Assembly: GCF_000968175.1 (NCBI RefSeq)
Contig: NZ_FO704551.1
Location: forward strand, 434,001-498,000
Reading direction: 5' to 3'
Origin: Xenorhabdus poinarii G6
GTDB lineage: Bacteria; Pseudomonadota; Gammaproteobacteria; Enterobacterales; Enterobacteriaceae
Length of the DNA: 64,000 bases
This document shows positions 19,157-28,678 of this stretch, piece after piece. The notes beneath the pieces are model-generated. The model was not told where the DNA came from. It ran no database searches and saw nothing but the letters and a program-made list of their open reading frames with translations. Every line of letters begins with the position of its first letter. Within the stretch, counting starts at the first letter, position 1. The position numbers and the translations under genes are program-made.

Positions 19157-20161
19157 TTATTTTATTAAAGAGACGGAATCTCTGATGACAAGTTCTGCTG
19201 AGAACATGTTCATTTGGGGTCGGAGGGGCTTTTTCTTAGCAACGAGCTGTAAAGCCAGGCTGGCGGCTCGTTGAGCCATTTGTTCTATTGGGTTGTGCAT
19301 GGTGGTTAAGGGGGGATAGAGATATCGCGCTGTGACCACATCATCAAAGCCAACGATTGACAGTTGTGTAGGTAAGTTGATTTTTCGCTGATGTAGGAAT
19401 TTCATCATACCAGCAGCCATAACATCATTGAATGTCACTGCTGCGGTAAAATTGATGTTGCTGTTTAAGAGTTTTTCGGCTGCCCGTTCCCCACCTTCTT
19501 CGTTAAAGGGAACGCTAATAACCCAATCACTAGGCACGGTGATCCCCGCATGGGTCATCGCAGCATAATAACCTTCCAGACGGAACTTTCTATCATCGAT
19601 CGGTATATCTGCCGTAACATAAGCAATTTTCCGATGACCATTTTGGATAAGATAGTTGGTTGCTGTGTGGCAGGCACCGACGTTATCTAACCAGATGCAT
19701 CGGTTAGCGATCGCTGGAAAATATCGATTGATAATCACCAGTCCTGGCGTATGAGCGGCATAACGTAATATATCGGCTTCATCCATGCTGCTGATATGAG
19801 CGACAATGGATTCACATCCTTGGTTGATTAAAAACTCCAGGGCAGATTTCTCAAGCTCAGCCCGATGTCCTCCACTGCAAACCATGAGCTTAGCTTCTTT
19901 TTGTCGGGCCATTTTTTCAACGCCGCGAGCCAGAAGGGAAAAAAAGGGATCCGCCAGGTTACCCGTCAGTAACCCCAACATATTTCCGCATCTTTTGGCT
20001 AAGGCAAGTGCAGCTGAATTACGGTGGTAGTTGAAGTGACGCATGGCCTTTTCTACCCGTTCACGGGTACCCGGTTCGACGTAAGCAGTATTGTTAATGA
20101 CACGGCTGACAGTGGCTACTGACACTCCAGCTTGTTGCGCTACGTCTTTCATGGTGGCCAT
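19157..20161 (-). CDS. LacI/GalR-family transcriptional regulator
   Basis: 334 residues. N-terminal helix-turn-helix with MKDVAQQAGVSVATVSRVIN, then a periplasmic-binding-protein-like effector domain closest in appearance to GalR/GalS (for example VTFNDVMAAGMM and IVGFDDV). First gene of the lacI-nhaC-patB unit, so it probably controls that unit and perhaps itself. The effector is unknown. Confidence 0.92.
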   Translation of the reverse strand: MATMKDVAQQAGVSVATVSRVINNTAYVEPGTRERVEKAMRHFNYHRNSAALALAKRCGNMLGLLTGNLADPFFSLLARGVEKMARQKEAKLMVCSGGHRAELEKSALEFLINQGCESIVAHISSMDEADILRYAAHTPGLVIINRYFPAIANRCIWLDNVGACHTATNYLIQNGHRKIAYVTADIPIDDRKFRLEGYYAAMTHAGITVPSDWVISVPFNEEGGERAAEKLLNSNINFTAAVTFNDVMAAGMMKFLHQRKINLPTQLSIVGFDDVVTARYLYPPLTTMHNPIEQMAQRAASLALQLVAKKKPLRPQMNMFSAELVIRDSVSLIK

Positions 20162-20217
20162 ACTTTCTCCGGGGGTAATTTATATAAGATAAATGTGATG
20201 AGGAATAATACCCAATT

Positions 20218-20237
20218 CATTTACATGTTCATAAATG
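20218..20237. promoter_or_regulatory. Candidate operator upstream of the LacI-type gene
   Basis: CATTTA (20218-20223) and TAAATG (20232-20237) form an inverted repeat with an 8-bp spacer, 57-76 bp before the start codon. Size and position suit an autoregulatory LacI-family operator, but the sequence is AT-rich and lacks the usual central CG. Confidence 0.3.
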
Positions 20238-20401
20238 GTTTTTTGTGTTTGTTTTCAATGTATTGTTAAGTTTTTTTTAATTATCTTATGGGGTAATTTA
20301 ATAGTGTAAAATTGACTATTGACAACATAACTATCTGTTTTGTGACTAAAATTTCTTTCCTTTGATTAAGCGGTATAATACGAGTGGATTCAATACCTCG
20401 C

Positions 20402-21076
20402 TTAATATAGAAAAGCATGGTCTATAAATTTTAAATATTGGGGTGGAATGTAATTTTCGTAATTATTTCTTTCGCAAACTATTTTAAGGTCAATCATTGA
20501 GTTTACTGATAATTTTTCGTAGATGTTTTGAAAATACCTTTCTAAGGTACGGCATGATAGATTCAGTTCATTGGCAATGTATTTATTACTAATGCCACGG
20601 CAGAATAAAAAAATGATCAGCCATTCTTTTTCGGTCAAAATCGTGTTTGGCGGGTTAAGCTGAATCGATGTAGACGTGTCATTTTTAATATAGTGTTTAA
20701 CTGAAAAATGTTTGACTTCTTTCGCATGACAAATGATGCCCATACATTGATTATGTTCATCCATTAAGGGATATTTTTCACAAAAATAGGATGTTATTTG
20801 TTGAGCACAGTGTTGAAAATACGTGCCGACTGAAGATATCCGTTGCATAGATTGCAAGACCTTACGATCATGCTCTTCACAGAGATGAGCGAGGTGGTTA
20901 AAGGGGGTGGGTAATTCTTTTTCAGTATACCCTGTTACATCAAAGTCTTCAGGTAAATGGCTTAACTTAATAAACACCGTATTGGCATATATAAGACGAA
21001 GCTCCTTATCTTTAACAAACCATGGATCATGACTGCTATTCCACATATTTGTTAATTGAAGAGTGATTTTACTCAT
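20402..21076 (-). CDS. PAS_4/LuxR-type transcriptional regulator (C)
   Basis: 224 residues, third paralogue in the island. PAS_4-like N-terminus with DPWFVKDKELRLIYANT and CEKYPLMDEHNQCMGI; LuxR-type helix-turn-helix from LTEKEWLIIFL with a canonical recognition segment LSCRTLERYFQNIYEK. Separated from A and B by the lacI-nhaC-patB operon. The start codon follows two tandem copies of AAGGTTATA (21079-21096), giving two possible ribosome sites. Ligand and targets unknown. Confidence 0.84.
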   Translation of the reverse strand: MSKITLQLTNMWNSSHDPWFVKDKELRLIYANTVFIKLSHLPEDFDVTGYTEKELPTPFNHLAHLCEEHDRKVLQSMQRISSVGTYFQHCAQQITSYFCEKYPLMDEHNQCMGIICHAKEVKHFSVKHYIKNDTSTSIQLNPPNTILTEKEWLIIFLFCRGISNKYIANELNLSCRTLERYFQNIYEKLSVNSMIDLKIVCERNNYENYIPPQYLKFIDHAFLY

Positions 21077-21472
21077 ATATAACCTTTATAACCTTTAATC
21101 AATATTGAATAATCATTGGCCTACCTCGTCTAAATAGAAGTCATCGCCTTTACTATAATTTAAACGGTATGATTGGTGTATTCTTAAGCATACATGTGCC
21201 CCCTCGTTTGATGGCTATAGGCACTGTTTTAAATCTCGTTATAGATAGACAAAGTAACGAATTTATTTCAGGGGAAATGTGAGAGAAGTTTGTTATCCAT
21301 GTAACCGGTTTCATGAGGTATAAAAATGTGATTTATGTAACATTTTTTCACTTGCTTATTGCGAGAAAAGTAGGAGTGGTGATTGAGGTGACCACGCCTG
21401 GTGTGATGGTTTAATCATCTCGGCCAGCTCCCCTTAATCGGCATGGATGATTAAATTGTCAGTGATTGCACT
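21077..21472. other. Intergenic region upstream of regulator C
   Basis: About 400 bp with no recognised gene. Contents: tandem 9-bp repeats at 21079-21096, a weak CRP-like match TGTGA-N6-TAACA at 21327-21342 (one mismatch in the second arm), and a 10-bp inverted repeat TTTAATCATC (21410-21419) / GATGATTAAA (21446-21455) with a 26-nt spacer. Confidence 0.6.
21079..21096. repeat. Two tandem 9-bp repeats before regulator C
   Basis: TATAACCTT twice in a row. On the minus strand this reads AAGGTTATA twice, duplicating the purine-rich ribosome site immediately before the ATG. Confidence 0.6.
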
Positions 21473-21727
21473 TTACTGGTCGTCAGGCGTCAGAAGTTTT
21501 GAAATGATGGGGAAACCAACGTTATGGGCGGCACTACTTAATGTATCGGCCAGACTGAGAAATAGTATACCGGCAAGTACTGGTGCGCCACGTAAACCAT
21601 GGTGCAATTCATGCCATTCGTTACCGGGTTTCCTTGCAGCTTTCGGTTCCGGGGAGGAGAGAAAACGCAGAGGAATTATCAGGATGGCTGCCAGTAGATA
21701 GGTGATGATATTATTGGTGATGGTCAT
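21473..21727 (-). CDS. Unrecognised small membrane protein
   Basis: 84 residues. I do not recognise it. Hydrophobic segment at about residues 5-24, a basic/polar middle (PEPKAARKPGNEWHELHHG) and a second hydrophobic segment at about 47-62. The opposite strand carries an overlapping frame of equal length, but this strand shows the more protein-like pattern. The ribosome site is weak. It could be a real accessory protein or a chance frame. Confidence 0.4.
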   Translation of the reverse strand: MTITNNIITYLLAAILIIPLRFLSSPEPKAARKPGNEWHELHHGLRGAPVLAGILFLSLADTLSSAAHNVGFPIISKLLTPDDQ

Positions 21728-21812
21728 TCTTTGGAAGAATAAAAATTAGGAGGTAAAAACCTTTATTTGTTATAGGTAATGTAAGGAAAATAATAAGAAT
21801 TGAAATCCAAAG

Positions 21813-21849
21813 AAAAATGGATAAATATTTTTATTAAATATTTATCCAT
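21813..21849 (-). terminator. Terminator of dxs
   Basis: 14-bp perfect stem ATGGATAAATATTT (21817-21830) / AAATATTTATCCAT (21836-21849), 5-nt loop, followed on the minus strand by TTTTTC. Ten bases past the dxs stop. Confidence 0.9.
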
Positions 21850-21858
21850 GATGAGAGA

Positions 21859-23724
21859 TTATTTCGCTAGGTATTGATCAATACTATTTTTAATCCCTAC
21901 TGCATCAAGCCCTAAATCAGCGTGAAGCTCTTTTTGTGTTCCTTGCGGTATAAAGTAATCAGGCAACCCTAGATTCAGTACCTGGACTAACAATTTTTCC
22001 TGTAACAGAAATTCGTTAACCCCACTGCCGGCTCCCCCCATAATGGCGTTTTCTTCCAATGTCACTAAGAGTTCATGGCTGGCGGCCATTTCCCGTATGA
22101 GTTCTGTGTCCAACGGTTTGACAAAGCGCATATCCACAACGGTTGCGTTCAGGAACTCCGCCGCTTCTTGCGCATAGGATAACAAGGTGCCAAAGTTCAG
22201 GATCGCGATACGCTCTCCCTGACGACGGATTATCCCCTTGCCCATTGGCAACGTTTCCAGTGGTTGAAGTTCAGCGCCTGTACCTGTACCACGAGGGTAG
22301 CGGACAGCCGTCGGGCCTGCCTGATAGTGATACCCCGTATGTAACATCTGGCAGCATTCATTTTCATCACTAGGCGCCATAATGACCATATTCGGGATGC
22401 AACGCAGGAATGAAAGATCGAACGCTCCCTGGTGGGTTTGGCCATCTGCCCCAACGATCCCCCCTCGGTCGATAGCAAACAGAACAGGCAAGTTCTGGAT
22501 AGCGATATCGTGAATAACCTGATCATAAGCACGTTGCAGGAACGTGGAATATATGGCGACGATAGGTTTATAGCCACCGATCGCCAGGCCGGCGGCAAAT
22601 GTGACGGCATGTTGCTCAGCAATCGCGACATCAAAATATTGTTCAGGGTATTCGCGGGAGAAACGCACCATGCCCGAACCTTCTCGCATAGCAGGCGTGA
22701 TCGCCATCAGTTTTTTATCATTGGCGGCGGTTTCACATAACCAGTCCCCAAAGATCTTGGAAAATGTCGGGCGAGTATCTGCACTTTTGGGCAAAGATCC
22801 CGTCGCGGGATCAAATTTAGGCACGGCATGCCAACTGATGGGGTCTTTTTCCGCAGGTGCATAACCACGGCCTTTTTTCGTCATGATATGCAAGAGTTGT
22901 GGTCCTTTCAGCTCACGCATATTTTTCAGGGTTTGTGTCAACGCCAATACGTCATGACCATCCACTGGCCCGATGTAGTTAAATCCCAGCTCTTCGAACA
23001 GCGTGCCGGGAACAACCATGCCCTTGAGGTGTTCTTCGGTCTTTTTCAAGAGTTCTTTGATCGGTGGCAGATTGGAAAAGACTTTTTTACCGCCTTCACG
23101 TAGGGTGGTATACAATTTGCCCGATAGTAGCTGAGCCAGATGATTATTCAGTGCACCTACGTTTTCAGAGATAGACATTTCATTGTCATTGAGAATCACC
23201 AGCATGTCAGGATCGATATCCCCCGCATGGTTCATGGCTTCGAAAGCCATGCCCGCAGTAATGGCGCCATCTCCAATAACACAGACTGTCTTGCGGCCTC
23301 GGCCTTCGTGTTTAGCCGCAATTGCCATGCCCAGACCCGCACTGACTGAAGTGGATGAATGACCAACACACAGCGTGTCGTATTCGCTCTCTTCCCGCCA
23401 GGGGAAAGGATGGAGCCCATTTTTTTGGCGAATGGTATCAATGCGGTCACGGCGTCCAGTCAAAATTTTGTGTGGGTAGGCCTGATGACCGACATCCCAG
23501 ACTAAATTGTCAAAAGGGGTTTTATAAACATAGTGGAGTGCGACAGTTAATTCGATCGTGCCAAGGCCGGAGGCAAAATGACCACTGGAGCGGCTGACAC
23601 TGTTTAGCAAAAATTGTCGCAGTTCATCGCATAACTTTGGCAAAGTGTCTTTAGGTAGCAGGCGAAGCTCTTCTGGAGTTTCCGCCAATGCCAATAGGGG
23701 ATATTTCGCTATATCAATGCTCAT
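21859..23724 (-). CDS. dxs: 1-deoxy-D-xylulose-5-phosphate synthase
   Basis: Thiamine-diphosphate enzyme joining pyruvate and glyceraldehyde 3-phosphate, first step of the MEP isoprenoid route. 621 residues (E. coli 620). ThDP-binding [18 protein letters not shown]...N region at about 150-183 and the catalytic glutamate in [12 protein letters not shown] are present. Follows ispA in the same direction after about 160 bp. Confidence 0.98.
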   Translation of the reverse strand: MSIDIAKYPLLALAETPEELRLLPKDTLPKLCDELRQFLLNSVSRSSGHFASGLGTIELTVALHYVYKTPFDNLVWDVGHQAYPHKILTGRRDRIDTIRQKNGLHPFPWREESEYDTLCVGHSSTSVSAGLGMAIAAKHEGRGRKTVCVIGDGAITAGMAFEAMNHAGDIDPDMLVILNDNEMSISENVGALNNHLAQLLSGKLYTTLREGGKKVFSNLPPIKELLKKTEEHLKGMVVPGTLFEELGFNYIGPVDGHDVLALTQTLKNMRELKGPQLLHIMTKKGRGYAPAEKDPISWHAVPKFDPATGSLPKSADTRPTFSKIFGDWLCETAANDKKLMAITPAMREGSGMVRFSREYPEQYFDVAIAEQHAVTFAAGLAIGGYKPIVAIYSTFLQRAYDQVIHDIAIQNLPVLFAIDRGGIVGADGQTHQGAFDLSFLRCIPNMVIMAPSDENECCQMLHTGYHYQAGPTAVRYPRGTGTGAELQPLETLPMGKGIIRRQGERIAILNFGTLLSYAQEAAEFLNATVVDMRFVKPLDTELIREMAASHELLVTLEENAIMGGAGSGVNEFLLQEKLLVQVLNLGLPDYFIPQGTQKELHADLGLDAVGIKNSIDQYLAK

Positions 23725-23770
23725 GCTATGCCTGTATAAAATGCTATACCCGTTAGAAGTTGAATGTTAA

Positions 23771-23805
23771 GAACCCGGTGATTAGCCGTGGTAATTTCCG
23801 GGTTC
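23771..23805. other. Inverted repeat between ispA and dxs
   Basis: GAACCCGG (23771-23778) / CCGGGTTC (23798-23805), 19-nt loop, plus a small CACC/GGTG hairpin followed by TTTTTATT on the plus strand. In the ispA-dxs direction it may be an attenuator or mRNA stabiliser. Confidence 0.45.
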
Positions 23806-23886
23806 ACCCATGAGGTGTTTTTATTGATTATTGGGCATTTGTATAATTTATAATTATATTAATCAATGAGTAATATGGCCTGCGTT

Positions 23887-24819
23887 TTAGCTGTTTCTCT
23901 CAATGATAAAACCCGCCAGGTTTTTTAACGTTGTCGTGTCATACGACTGTTTTTCCAGTTCTGTGAGCGCTGCAAGCGCTTCTTCATACAGAGACTGTGC
24001 TTTTTTCTGAGCTTGGGCCAAACCTAATAATGCAGGGTAAGTACTTTTTCCTAATTGCTGATCATTGCCCTGACGCTTACCGATAACGTCAGTATGACCA
24101 ATGACATCCAAAATATCATCGTGTACCTGAAATGCCAGCCCGATAGCTTGGGCATACTGATCCAATAAAGGAAGTGCTTCACGGCCGCGTTGTCCCGCGC
24201 TGTAAGCACCTAATCGAACCGCAGTGCGGATTAATGCGCCCGTTTTATGACGATGAATCTGTTCCAGTGAGGCAAGATCGATGTGTTTACCTTCTGCTTC
24301 CAAATCCAGTGACTGTCCCCCGCACATACCGGCAAAACCACTGGCACTGGCCAGTTCAGCGATCATAGTCAGCCGATCGGATAAAGCCACCTCTGGCATG
24401 TCATGTTTTGCCAGGATCTCAAAGGCCAGTGATTGTAACGCATCACCCGCTAAGATAGCCTGACTTTCACCAAATTTGATGTGGCAGGTGGGATGCCCAC
24501 GACGTAAATCATCATTATCCATGGCGGGCAAATCATCATGGATTAGGGAATAAGCATGGATACATTCCAATGCAATAGCGGCGGCATCAAGGCTTTTTTG
24601 GGGCAGGCCGAACATTTCTCCCACGCTGTAAACTAAAAATGGGCGCAGCCGTTTCCCGCCCAGCACAGCACCATACTGCATTGCAGCGCCGAGTGTGCTG
24701 TTTAAAAAAGGTAATGAGGCAAAGGTTGCCATCAAACTGTCATTCACATGTTGCTGACAGGCGCGCAGTTGTTTTTCAAAAGATAGCACGGCCAAAGGCG
24801 TCTCATATTGTTCAGACAT
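23887..24819 (-). CDS. ispA: Farnesyl diphosphate synthase
   Basis: Builds farnesyl diphosphate from IPP and DMAPP. 310 residues from the ATG four bases after the xseB stop; a longer in-frame start overlapping xseB is less likely. First aspartate-rich motif DDLPAMDNDD and second HDDILD are both intact, and GGKRLRPFL binds the pyrophosphate. N-terminus is about 10 residues longer than in E. coli. Part of xseB-ispA-dxs. Confidence 0.97.
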   Translation of the reverse strand: MSEQYETPLAVLSFEKQLRACQQHVNDSLMATFASLPFLNSTLGAAMQYGAVLGGKRLRPFLVYSVGEMFGLPQKSLDAAAIALECIHAYSLIHDDLPAMDNDDLRRGHPTCHIKFGESQAILAGDALQSLAFEILAKHDMPEVALSDRLTMIAELASASGFAGMCGGQSLDLEAEGKHIDLASLEQIHRHKTGALIRTAVRLGAYSAGQRGREALPLLDQYAQAIGLAFQVHDDILDVIGHTDVIGKRQGNDQQLGKSTYPALLGLAQAQKKAQSLYEEALAALTELEKQSYDTTTLKNLAGFIIERNS

Positions 24820-24823
24820 AAAT

Positions 24824-25081
24824 TCACTCAGCATCGGAAGAAAATTCATCAAGTGGCGATTGTGCATCATGATTCAATAGAATTTGCACTCGCTGCTCTG
24901 CCTGTTGAAGCGTTTTCTGCCCTTGTCTTGCAAGTTGAATACCACGTTCAAATTCATTCAGGGCATCTTCTAGTGGGAGCTCTCCAGATTCTAGCCGAAT
25001 AACAATGTCTTCCAGTTCTTTGAGGGCGGTTTCGAATGCCGGCATTTGTTCAATTTCTGATGTGTGATTTGCTTTAGACAT
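24824..25081 (-). CDS. xseB: Exodeoxyribonuclease VII small subunit
   Basis: 85-residue helical subunit that joins XseA in the ssDNA exonuclease VII. Conserved [23 protein letters not shown] stretch is recognisable (only partly quoted here) followed by a helical, glutamine-rich half. First gene of the xseB-ispA-dxs unit and divergent from thiI. Confidence 0.95.
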   Translation of the reverse strand: MSKANHTSEIEQMPAFETALKELEDIVIRLESGELPLEDALNEFERGIQLARQGQKTLQQAEQRVQILLNHDAQSPLDEFSSDAE

Positions 25082-25215
25082 AATGATTTAACGTATGGTT
25101 ATTTAACGAATTACAGCAAAGCAAGTTCGTTACAGAAGTGCAGAATACCCTACTACACCAAGAAAAATAAATCATGTATTACGACTGTTTTTTTACAGGT
25201 GATACAGCCAGATGG

Positions 25216-25224
25216 TGTTATACT
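25216..25224 (+). promoter_or_regulatory. Candidate extended -10 for thiI
   Basis: TGTTATACT matches an extended -10 (TGnTATAAT with one change), about 86 bp before the thiI start. No good -35 at standard spacing. Confidence 0.4.
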
Positions 25225-25309
25225 CTGCCCCCTATCCAACAGAACACTTAAGAACCATCATGGCTATTGTTTGTGATAGTTCAACATTGAATGACTACTA
25301 TATCTTACT

Positions 25310-26758
25310 ATGAAGTTTATCATTAAATTATTCCCGGAAATTACGATCAAGAGCCAGACCGTCCGGTTACGTTTTATCAAAATTCTTGCCAGTAATATTC
25401 GCAATGTGCTGAAAGCATTCGGAGACGGCATCGCTGTTGTTCGTCATTGGGATAATATCGAAGTTCGGATTAAGGATGATAACCTCGGCGCAGAAATTTG
25501 TGATGCGCTGACCCGTATTCCGGGTATTCACCATATCCTGCAAGTGGAAGAGCGAGAATATCGTGATCTGCATCATATCTTTGAACAAACTTATGAAGCA
25601 TATGGGCACTTATTGCATGGAAAAACATTTTGTGTCCGAGTGAAGCGTCGTGGTAAGCACAGTTTTACCTCCAACGAAGCCGAACGTTATGTTGGTGGTG
25701 GGCTTAATCAGCATATTGAATCAGCGAAGGTGAAGCTGACCCAGCCTGATATCACCGTGAATTTAGAGATTGACCAGGATACATTGATTCTGGTGAAAGC
25801 CCGTTATGAAGGGATCGGCGGTTTCCCTGTTGGTACGCAGGAAGATGTGCTGTCACTGATTTCTGGTGGATTTGATTCTGGTGTCTCCAGCTATATGTTG
25901 ATGCGCCGTGGCTGCCGTGTGCACTATTGTTTCTTTAATCTTGGTGGCTCGGCCCATGAAATTGGGGTGAAGCAGGTTGCCCATTATTTGTGGAATCGGT
26001 TTGGCAGTTCGCATAAAGTCCGTTTTGTTGCGGTTAACTTTGAACCTGTCGTTGCTGAAATTCTGGAAAAAGTGGATGACGGTCAGATGGGGGTGGTGCT
26101 GAAAAGAATGATGGTCAGAGCAGCCTCCAGGATTGCTGAACGTTATGGGGTGCAGGCGATCGTAACCGGAGAGGCTTTGGGGCAAGTTTCCAGCCAGACG
26201 TTGACTAATTTAAGGTTAATCGACAATGCCTCAGATACGTTGATTCTTCGTCCTCTGATTTCTCATGATAAAGAGCACATTATTAAGTTAGCTCGTGAGA
26301 TTGGCACCGAAGATTTTGCCCGTACTATGCCGGAGTTCTGTGGGGTCATATCAAAAAGCCCAACCGTGAAGGCCGTTAAAGCCAAAATCGAAGAAGAAGA
26401 AAATCATTTTGATTTTGAGATTTTGGAACGGGTGATCAGTGAGGCTCAAAATCTGGATATCCGCCAAATTGCCGAACAGGCCAGTGAGCAAGTCGTGGAA
26501 GTGGAAATGGTTTCTGCGTTTTCCCCTGATGATGTGTTGCTGGATATCCGTTCTCCAGATGAACAGGACGATCGCCCGTTAAGTATGGATGGCATTGAGA
26601 TCCACTCACTGCCTTTCTATAAATTGAGCACTCAGTTTGGTGATCTGCCGAAAGAAAGAACCTATCTGTTGTATTGTGAGCGTGGTGTAATGAGCCGTTT
26701 ACAGGCACTTTATCTGCGTGAGCAAGGTTTTGACAATGTGAAGGTGTATCGACCTTAA
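25310..26758 (+). CDS. thiI: tRNA 4-thiouridine synthase / thiazole sulfur carrier ThiI
   Basis: Activates U8 of tRNA for thiolation and supplies sulfur for thiamine thiazole. 482 residues, as in E. coli. THUMP domain in the N-terminal third, PP-loop [10 protein letters not shown] near 184-193, and a C-terminal rhodanese domain with the persulfide cysteine Cys456 in [11 protein letters not shown]. The second cysteine of the disulfide pair is in [11 protein letters not shown]. Confidence 0.98.
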   Translation: MKFIIKLFPEITIKSQTVRLRFIKILASNIRNVLKAFGDGIAVVRHWDNIEVRIKDDNLGAEICDALTRIPGIHHILQVEEREYRDLHHIFEQTYEAYGHLLHGKTFCVRVKRRGKHSFTSNEAERYVGGGLNQHIESAKVKLTQPDITVNLEIDQDTLILVKARYEGIGGFPVGTQEDVLSLISGGFDSGVSSYMLMRRGCRVHYCFFNLGGSAHEIGVKQVAHYLWNRFGSSHKVRFVAVNFEPVVAEILEKVDDGQMGVVLKRMMVRAASRIAERYGVQAIVTGEALGQVSSQTLTNLRLIDNASDTLILRPLISHDKEHIIKLAREIGTEDFARTMPEFCGVISKSPTVKAVKAKIEEEENHFDFEILERVISEAQNLDIRQIAEQASEQVVEVEMVSAFSPDDVLLDIRSPDEQDDRPLSMDGIEIHSLPFYKLSTQFGDLPKERTYLLYCERGVMSRLQALYLREQGFDNVKVYRP

Positions 26759-26767
26759 CTTGTCTTT

Positions 26768-26808
26768 GTCTTTCAAGTTACTGCCAATCAAGGAGCAACT
26801 TGAAAGAC
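26768..26808. other. 12-bp inverted repeat after thiI
   Basis: GTCTTTCAAGTT (26768-26779) / AACTTGAAAGAC (26797-26808), 17-nt loop, no T tract. One arm lies in the decayed yajL coding sequence. May act as a bidirectional hairpin between thiI and panE. Confidence 0.55.
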
Positions 26809-26968
26809 ATCATCTGCAACGAGTTTGACACTGTGTGAGCAGGTTAATGTCGTGGAGTCATTTGCGTCAACACGGATTAACGTCTGCCCGCACAAGTCAA
26901 TCAAGCGTGATCACTGCCCCGATCTCTCCGCTGTCGTGAGCCAGGTAAATAAGGGCTGAGGCGCTCAT
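26788..26968 (-). pseudogene. yajL: Decayed yajL (DJ-1 family chaperone/deglycase) relic
   Basis: Reading the minus strand from an ATG at 26968 gives MSASALIYLAHDSGEIGAV, matching from memory the E. coli YajL N-terminus (MSASALVCLAPGSEETEAV). An in-frame TGA (26899-26897) interrupts, then LVRADV follows in the same frame. After a frameshift comes a stretch with LTCSHSVKLVADD, matching ITCSRGVKLLADA of YajL, then a stop at 26790-26788. The remaining two thirds, including the catalytic cysteine, are gone. Position (between panE and thiI) and strand are those of E. coli yajL. It overlaps the 3' end of panE by 68 bp. Confidence 0.8.
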
Positions 26969-27842
26969 ATTCTTCCTCCTTCCGCTTAATGTAATGATAT
27001 ATAGCGATATTCTCTGTCACGGGTAAACCGTGGATACGGGCTCGCCGCATTAAAAAACCGGTAATGTAGTCTATTTCGGTATGCCGTTGTGCTCGTATAT
27101 CTTGCAGCATAGAGGAGTGATTTTCAGCAGTCTGCTCAATCACATTCAAAACATAATCAATCAGGGTTTGTTTGGTGGTATGAATATTATCATGTTCCAT
27201 CACTTGATGAATTTCATCACATAATGTCTGGATTTGTGCATAGTGATGCCGTAAATCACCATTTTTGCAATTATAGATGACGGAAAGTGGGTTGATGACA
27301 CAATTGACAGCAAGCTTCATCCAACTGATAGCCTGTATTTCATTATGCCAGGCGACATCGGGCAGGGAATGATGTAAAACATCGGCCAGATGGCTGAGTT
27401 TGGCAGCATTGGCTGTTATAGCCCCAATGTGGGTGATGCCTTGTGACTTGTGGTAAACGATCCCATTTTTTTGGTAGGCGCCATGAGTCGTCACGCCAAG
27501 TAAAATGGGGTTCGGCAAAGGTATTAATTCGTCTTGGGTTCCCATCCCGTTATGCAGTAACAAAATGGGGCAATGGGGAGGCAGTTTGTCAATAAGGTGA
27601 TTAATCGCATTAGACACTTGCCATGCTTTTAAGCAAACGAGGAGTAACTCACTTTCAGCGAGATGTTTTTCGTCATTGGCCGTAAACTGTTGATGAAAAA
27701 CCGGGCCATCAGAACGTTCGATTTGGACGGAAATAACGGGTTGCGAAACTCTCAGCCAGCCCTGAACAGGGTGATGCTGTTGGGATAAGGCAGCAAGCCA
27801 CAGTTTACCTATAGCGCCACAGCCAAGAACGGTGATTTTCAT
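26901..27842 (-). CDS. panE: 2-dehydropantoate 2-reductase
   Basis: NADPH-dependent reduction of ketopantoate to pantoate, for coenzyme A. 313 residues from the ATG at 27842, which gives MKITVLGCGAIGKLW with an AAGGAAG ribosome site; an upstream in-frame ATG adds 11 non-conserved residues. Rossmann motif GCGAIG at 8-13; conserved KLAVNCVINPL with the catalytic lysine. The last ~13 residues (from about PGSRQRR) run into the yajL relic and are not family-like, so the C-terminus is probably altered by that decay. Confidence 0.95.
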   Translation of the reverse strand: MKITVLGCGAIGKLWLAALSQQHHPVQGWLRVSQPVISVQIERSDGPVFHQQFTANDEKHLAESELLLVCLKAWQVSNAINHLIDKLPPHCPILLLHNGMGTQDELIPLPNPILLGVTTHGAYQKNGIVYHKSQGITHIGAITANAAKLSHLADVLHHSLPDVAWHNEIQAISWMKLAVNCVINPLSVIYNCKNGDLRHHYAQIQTLCDEIHQVMEHDNIHTTKQTLIDYVLNVIEQTAENHSSMLQDIRAQRHTEIDYITGFLMRRARIHGLPVTENIAIYHYIKRKEEEYERLSPYLPGSRQRRDRGSDHA

Positions 27843-28016
27843 ATTTCTTCCTTGAGGGACGCTTTCATGATACACCTCGACTCGTCATTGAATACTGACT
27901 GTTCTCAAAATAGGATAATTTCAAAAAGAACGTTGAGCTTCCCGAGTATAGAGCTTTTGCCAATAATAGAAAGCGGTTATCATGCCGGCTTATTGATTAG
28001 CAAGAGGTGACGGGCA

Positions 28017-28508
28017 ATGCCATCATTTGATATTGTTTCAGAAGTTGATATGCAGGAAGTGCGTAACGCGGTAGAAAATGCACAAAGAGAGTTAACTAAT
28101 CGTTGGGATTTCCGCAACGTCAACGCGAGCTTTGAATTAAACGAAAAAAATGAATCGGTCAAAATTGCCAGTGAATCTGATTTTCAGGTGAACCAACTCA
28201 TCGATATTCTGCGTGAGAAATTTTCTAAACGTGGCATTGATGGTTCTGTACTCAACATTCCTGAAAATATGGTTCACAGTGGCAAAACATACAGTGTCGA
28301 AGCGACCTTACAGCAAGGGATTGATACGCCACAGGCCAAAAAGATTGTGAAGCTGATTAAGGACAGTAAGTTGAAGGTGCAAGCTCAGATTCAGGGTGAG
28401 CAAGTGCGGGTAACAGGTAAGGCTCGTGATGATCTGCAAAATGTTATCGCATTGGTGCGTGGTGCAGAATTGGGACAGCCTTTCCAGTTTACTAATTTCC
28501 GGGATTGA
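28017..28508 (+). CDS. yajQ: YajQ family nucleotide-binding protein
   Basis: 163 residues, the same as E. coli YajQ. Two ferredoxin-like halves; members bind nucleotides, and relatives bind cyclic di-GMP, but the role here is not settled. [19 protein letters not shown] at the N-terminus is conserved; an AGAGGTG ribosome site lies upstream. Between panE and yajR as in E. coli. Confidence 0.96.
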   Translation: MPSFDIVSEVDMQEVRNAVENAQRELTNRWDFRNVNASFELNEKNESVKIASESDFQVNQLIDILREKFSKRGIDGSVLNIPENMVHSGKTYSVEATLQQGIDTPQAKKIVKLIKDSKLKVQAQIQGEQVRVTGKARDDLQNVIALVRGAELGQPFQFTNFRD

Positions 28509-28602
28509 TTTTTTTGTAAAATTCAATATGTTATTTTGAATTAATTAATTTCGGGTTTTCAATCTGGATTTTTAATTAATTCTTAAATCAGGTAATTAAA
28601 AG

Positions 28603-28643
28603 AGTACGGTGCCTGATCCTACTTATCATACACCGTACTTTTC
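28603..28643. terminator. Bidirectional terminator between yajQ and yajR
   Basis: AGTACGGTG (28603-28611) / CACCGTACT (28631-28639), 19-nt loop, followed by TTTT on the plus strand and CTTTT on the minus strand, between convergent genes. Confidence 0.75.
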
Positions 28644-28678
28644 TGTTATCAATTTCGCTTTGTTATCAATACGGTATC

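Noticed and set aside
21447..21701. Plus-strand 84-codon ORF overlapping the small membrane protein
   Set aside because: Mirror of the minus-strand frame; composition (R, S, W rich) is less protein-like.
14475..21727. Island as a mobile element
   Set aside because: No transposase, integrase, terminal repeats or target duplication could be seen, so only the descriptive term accessory island is used.
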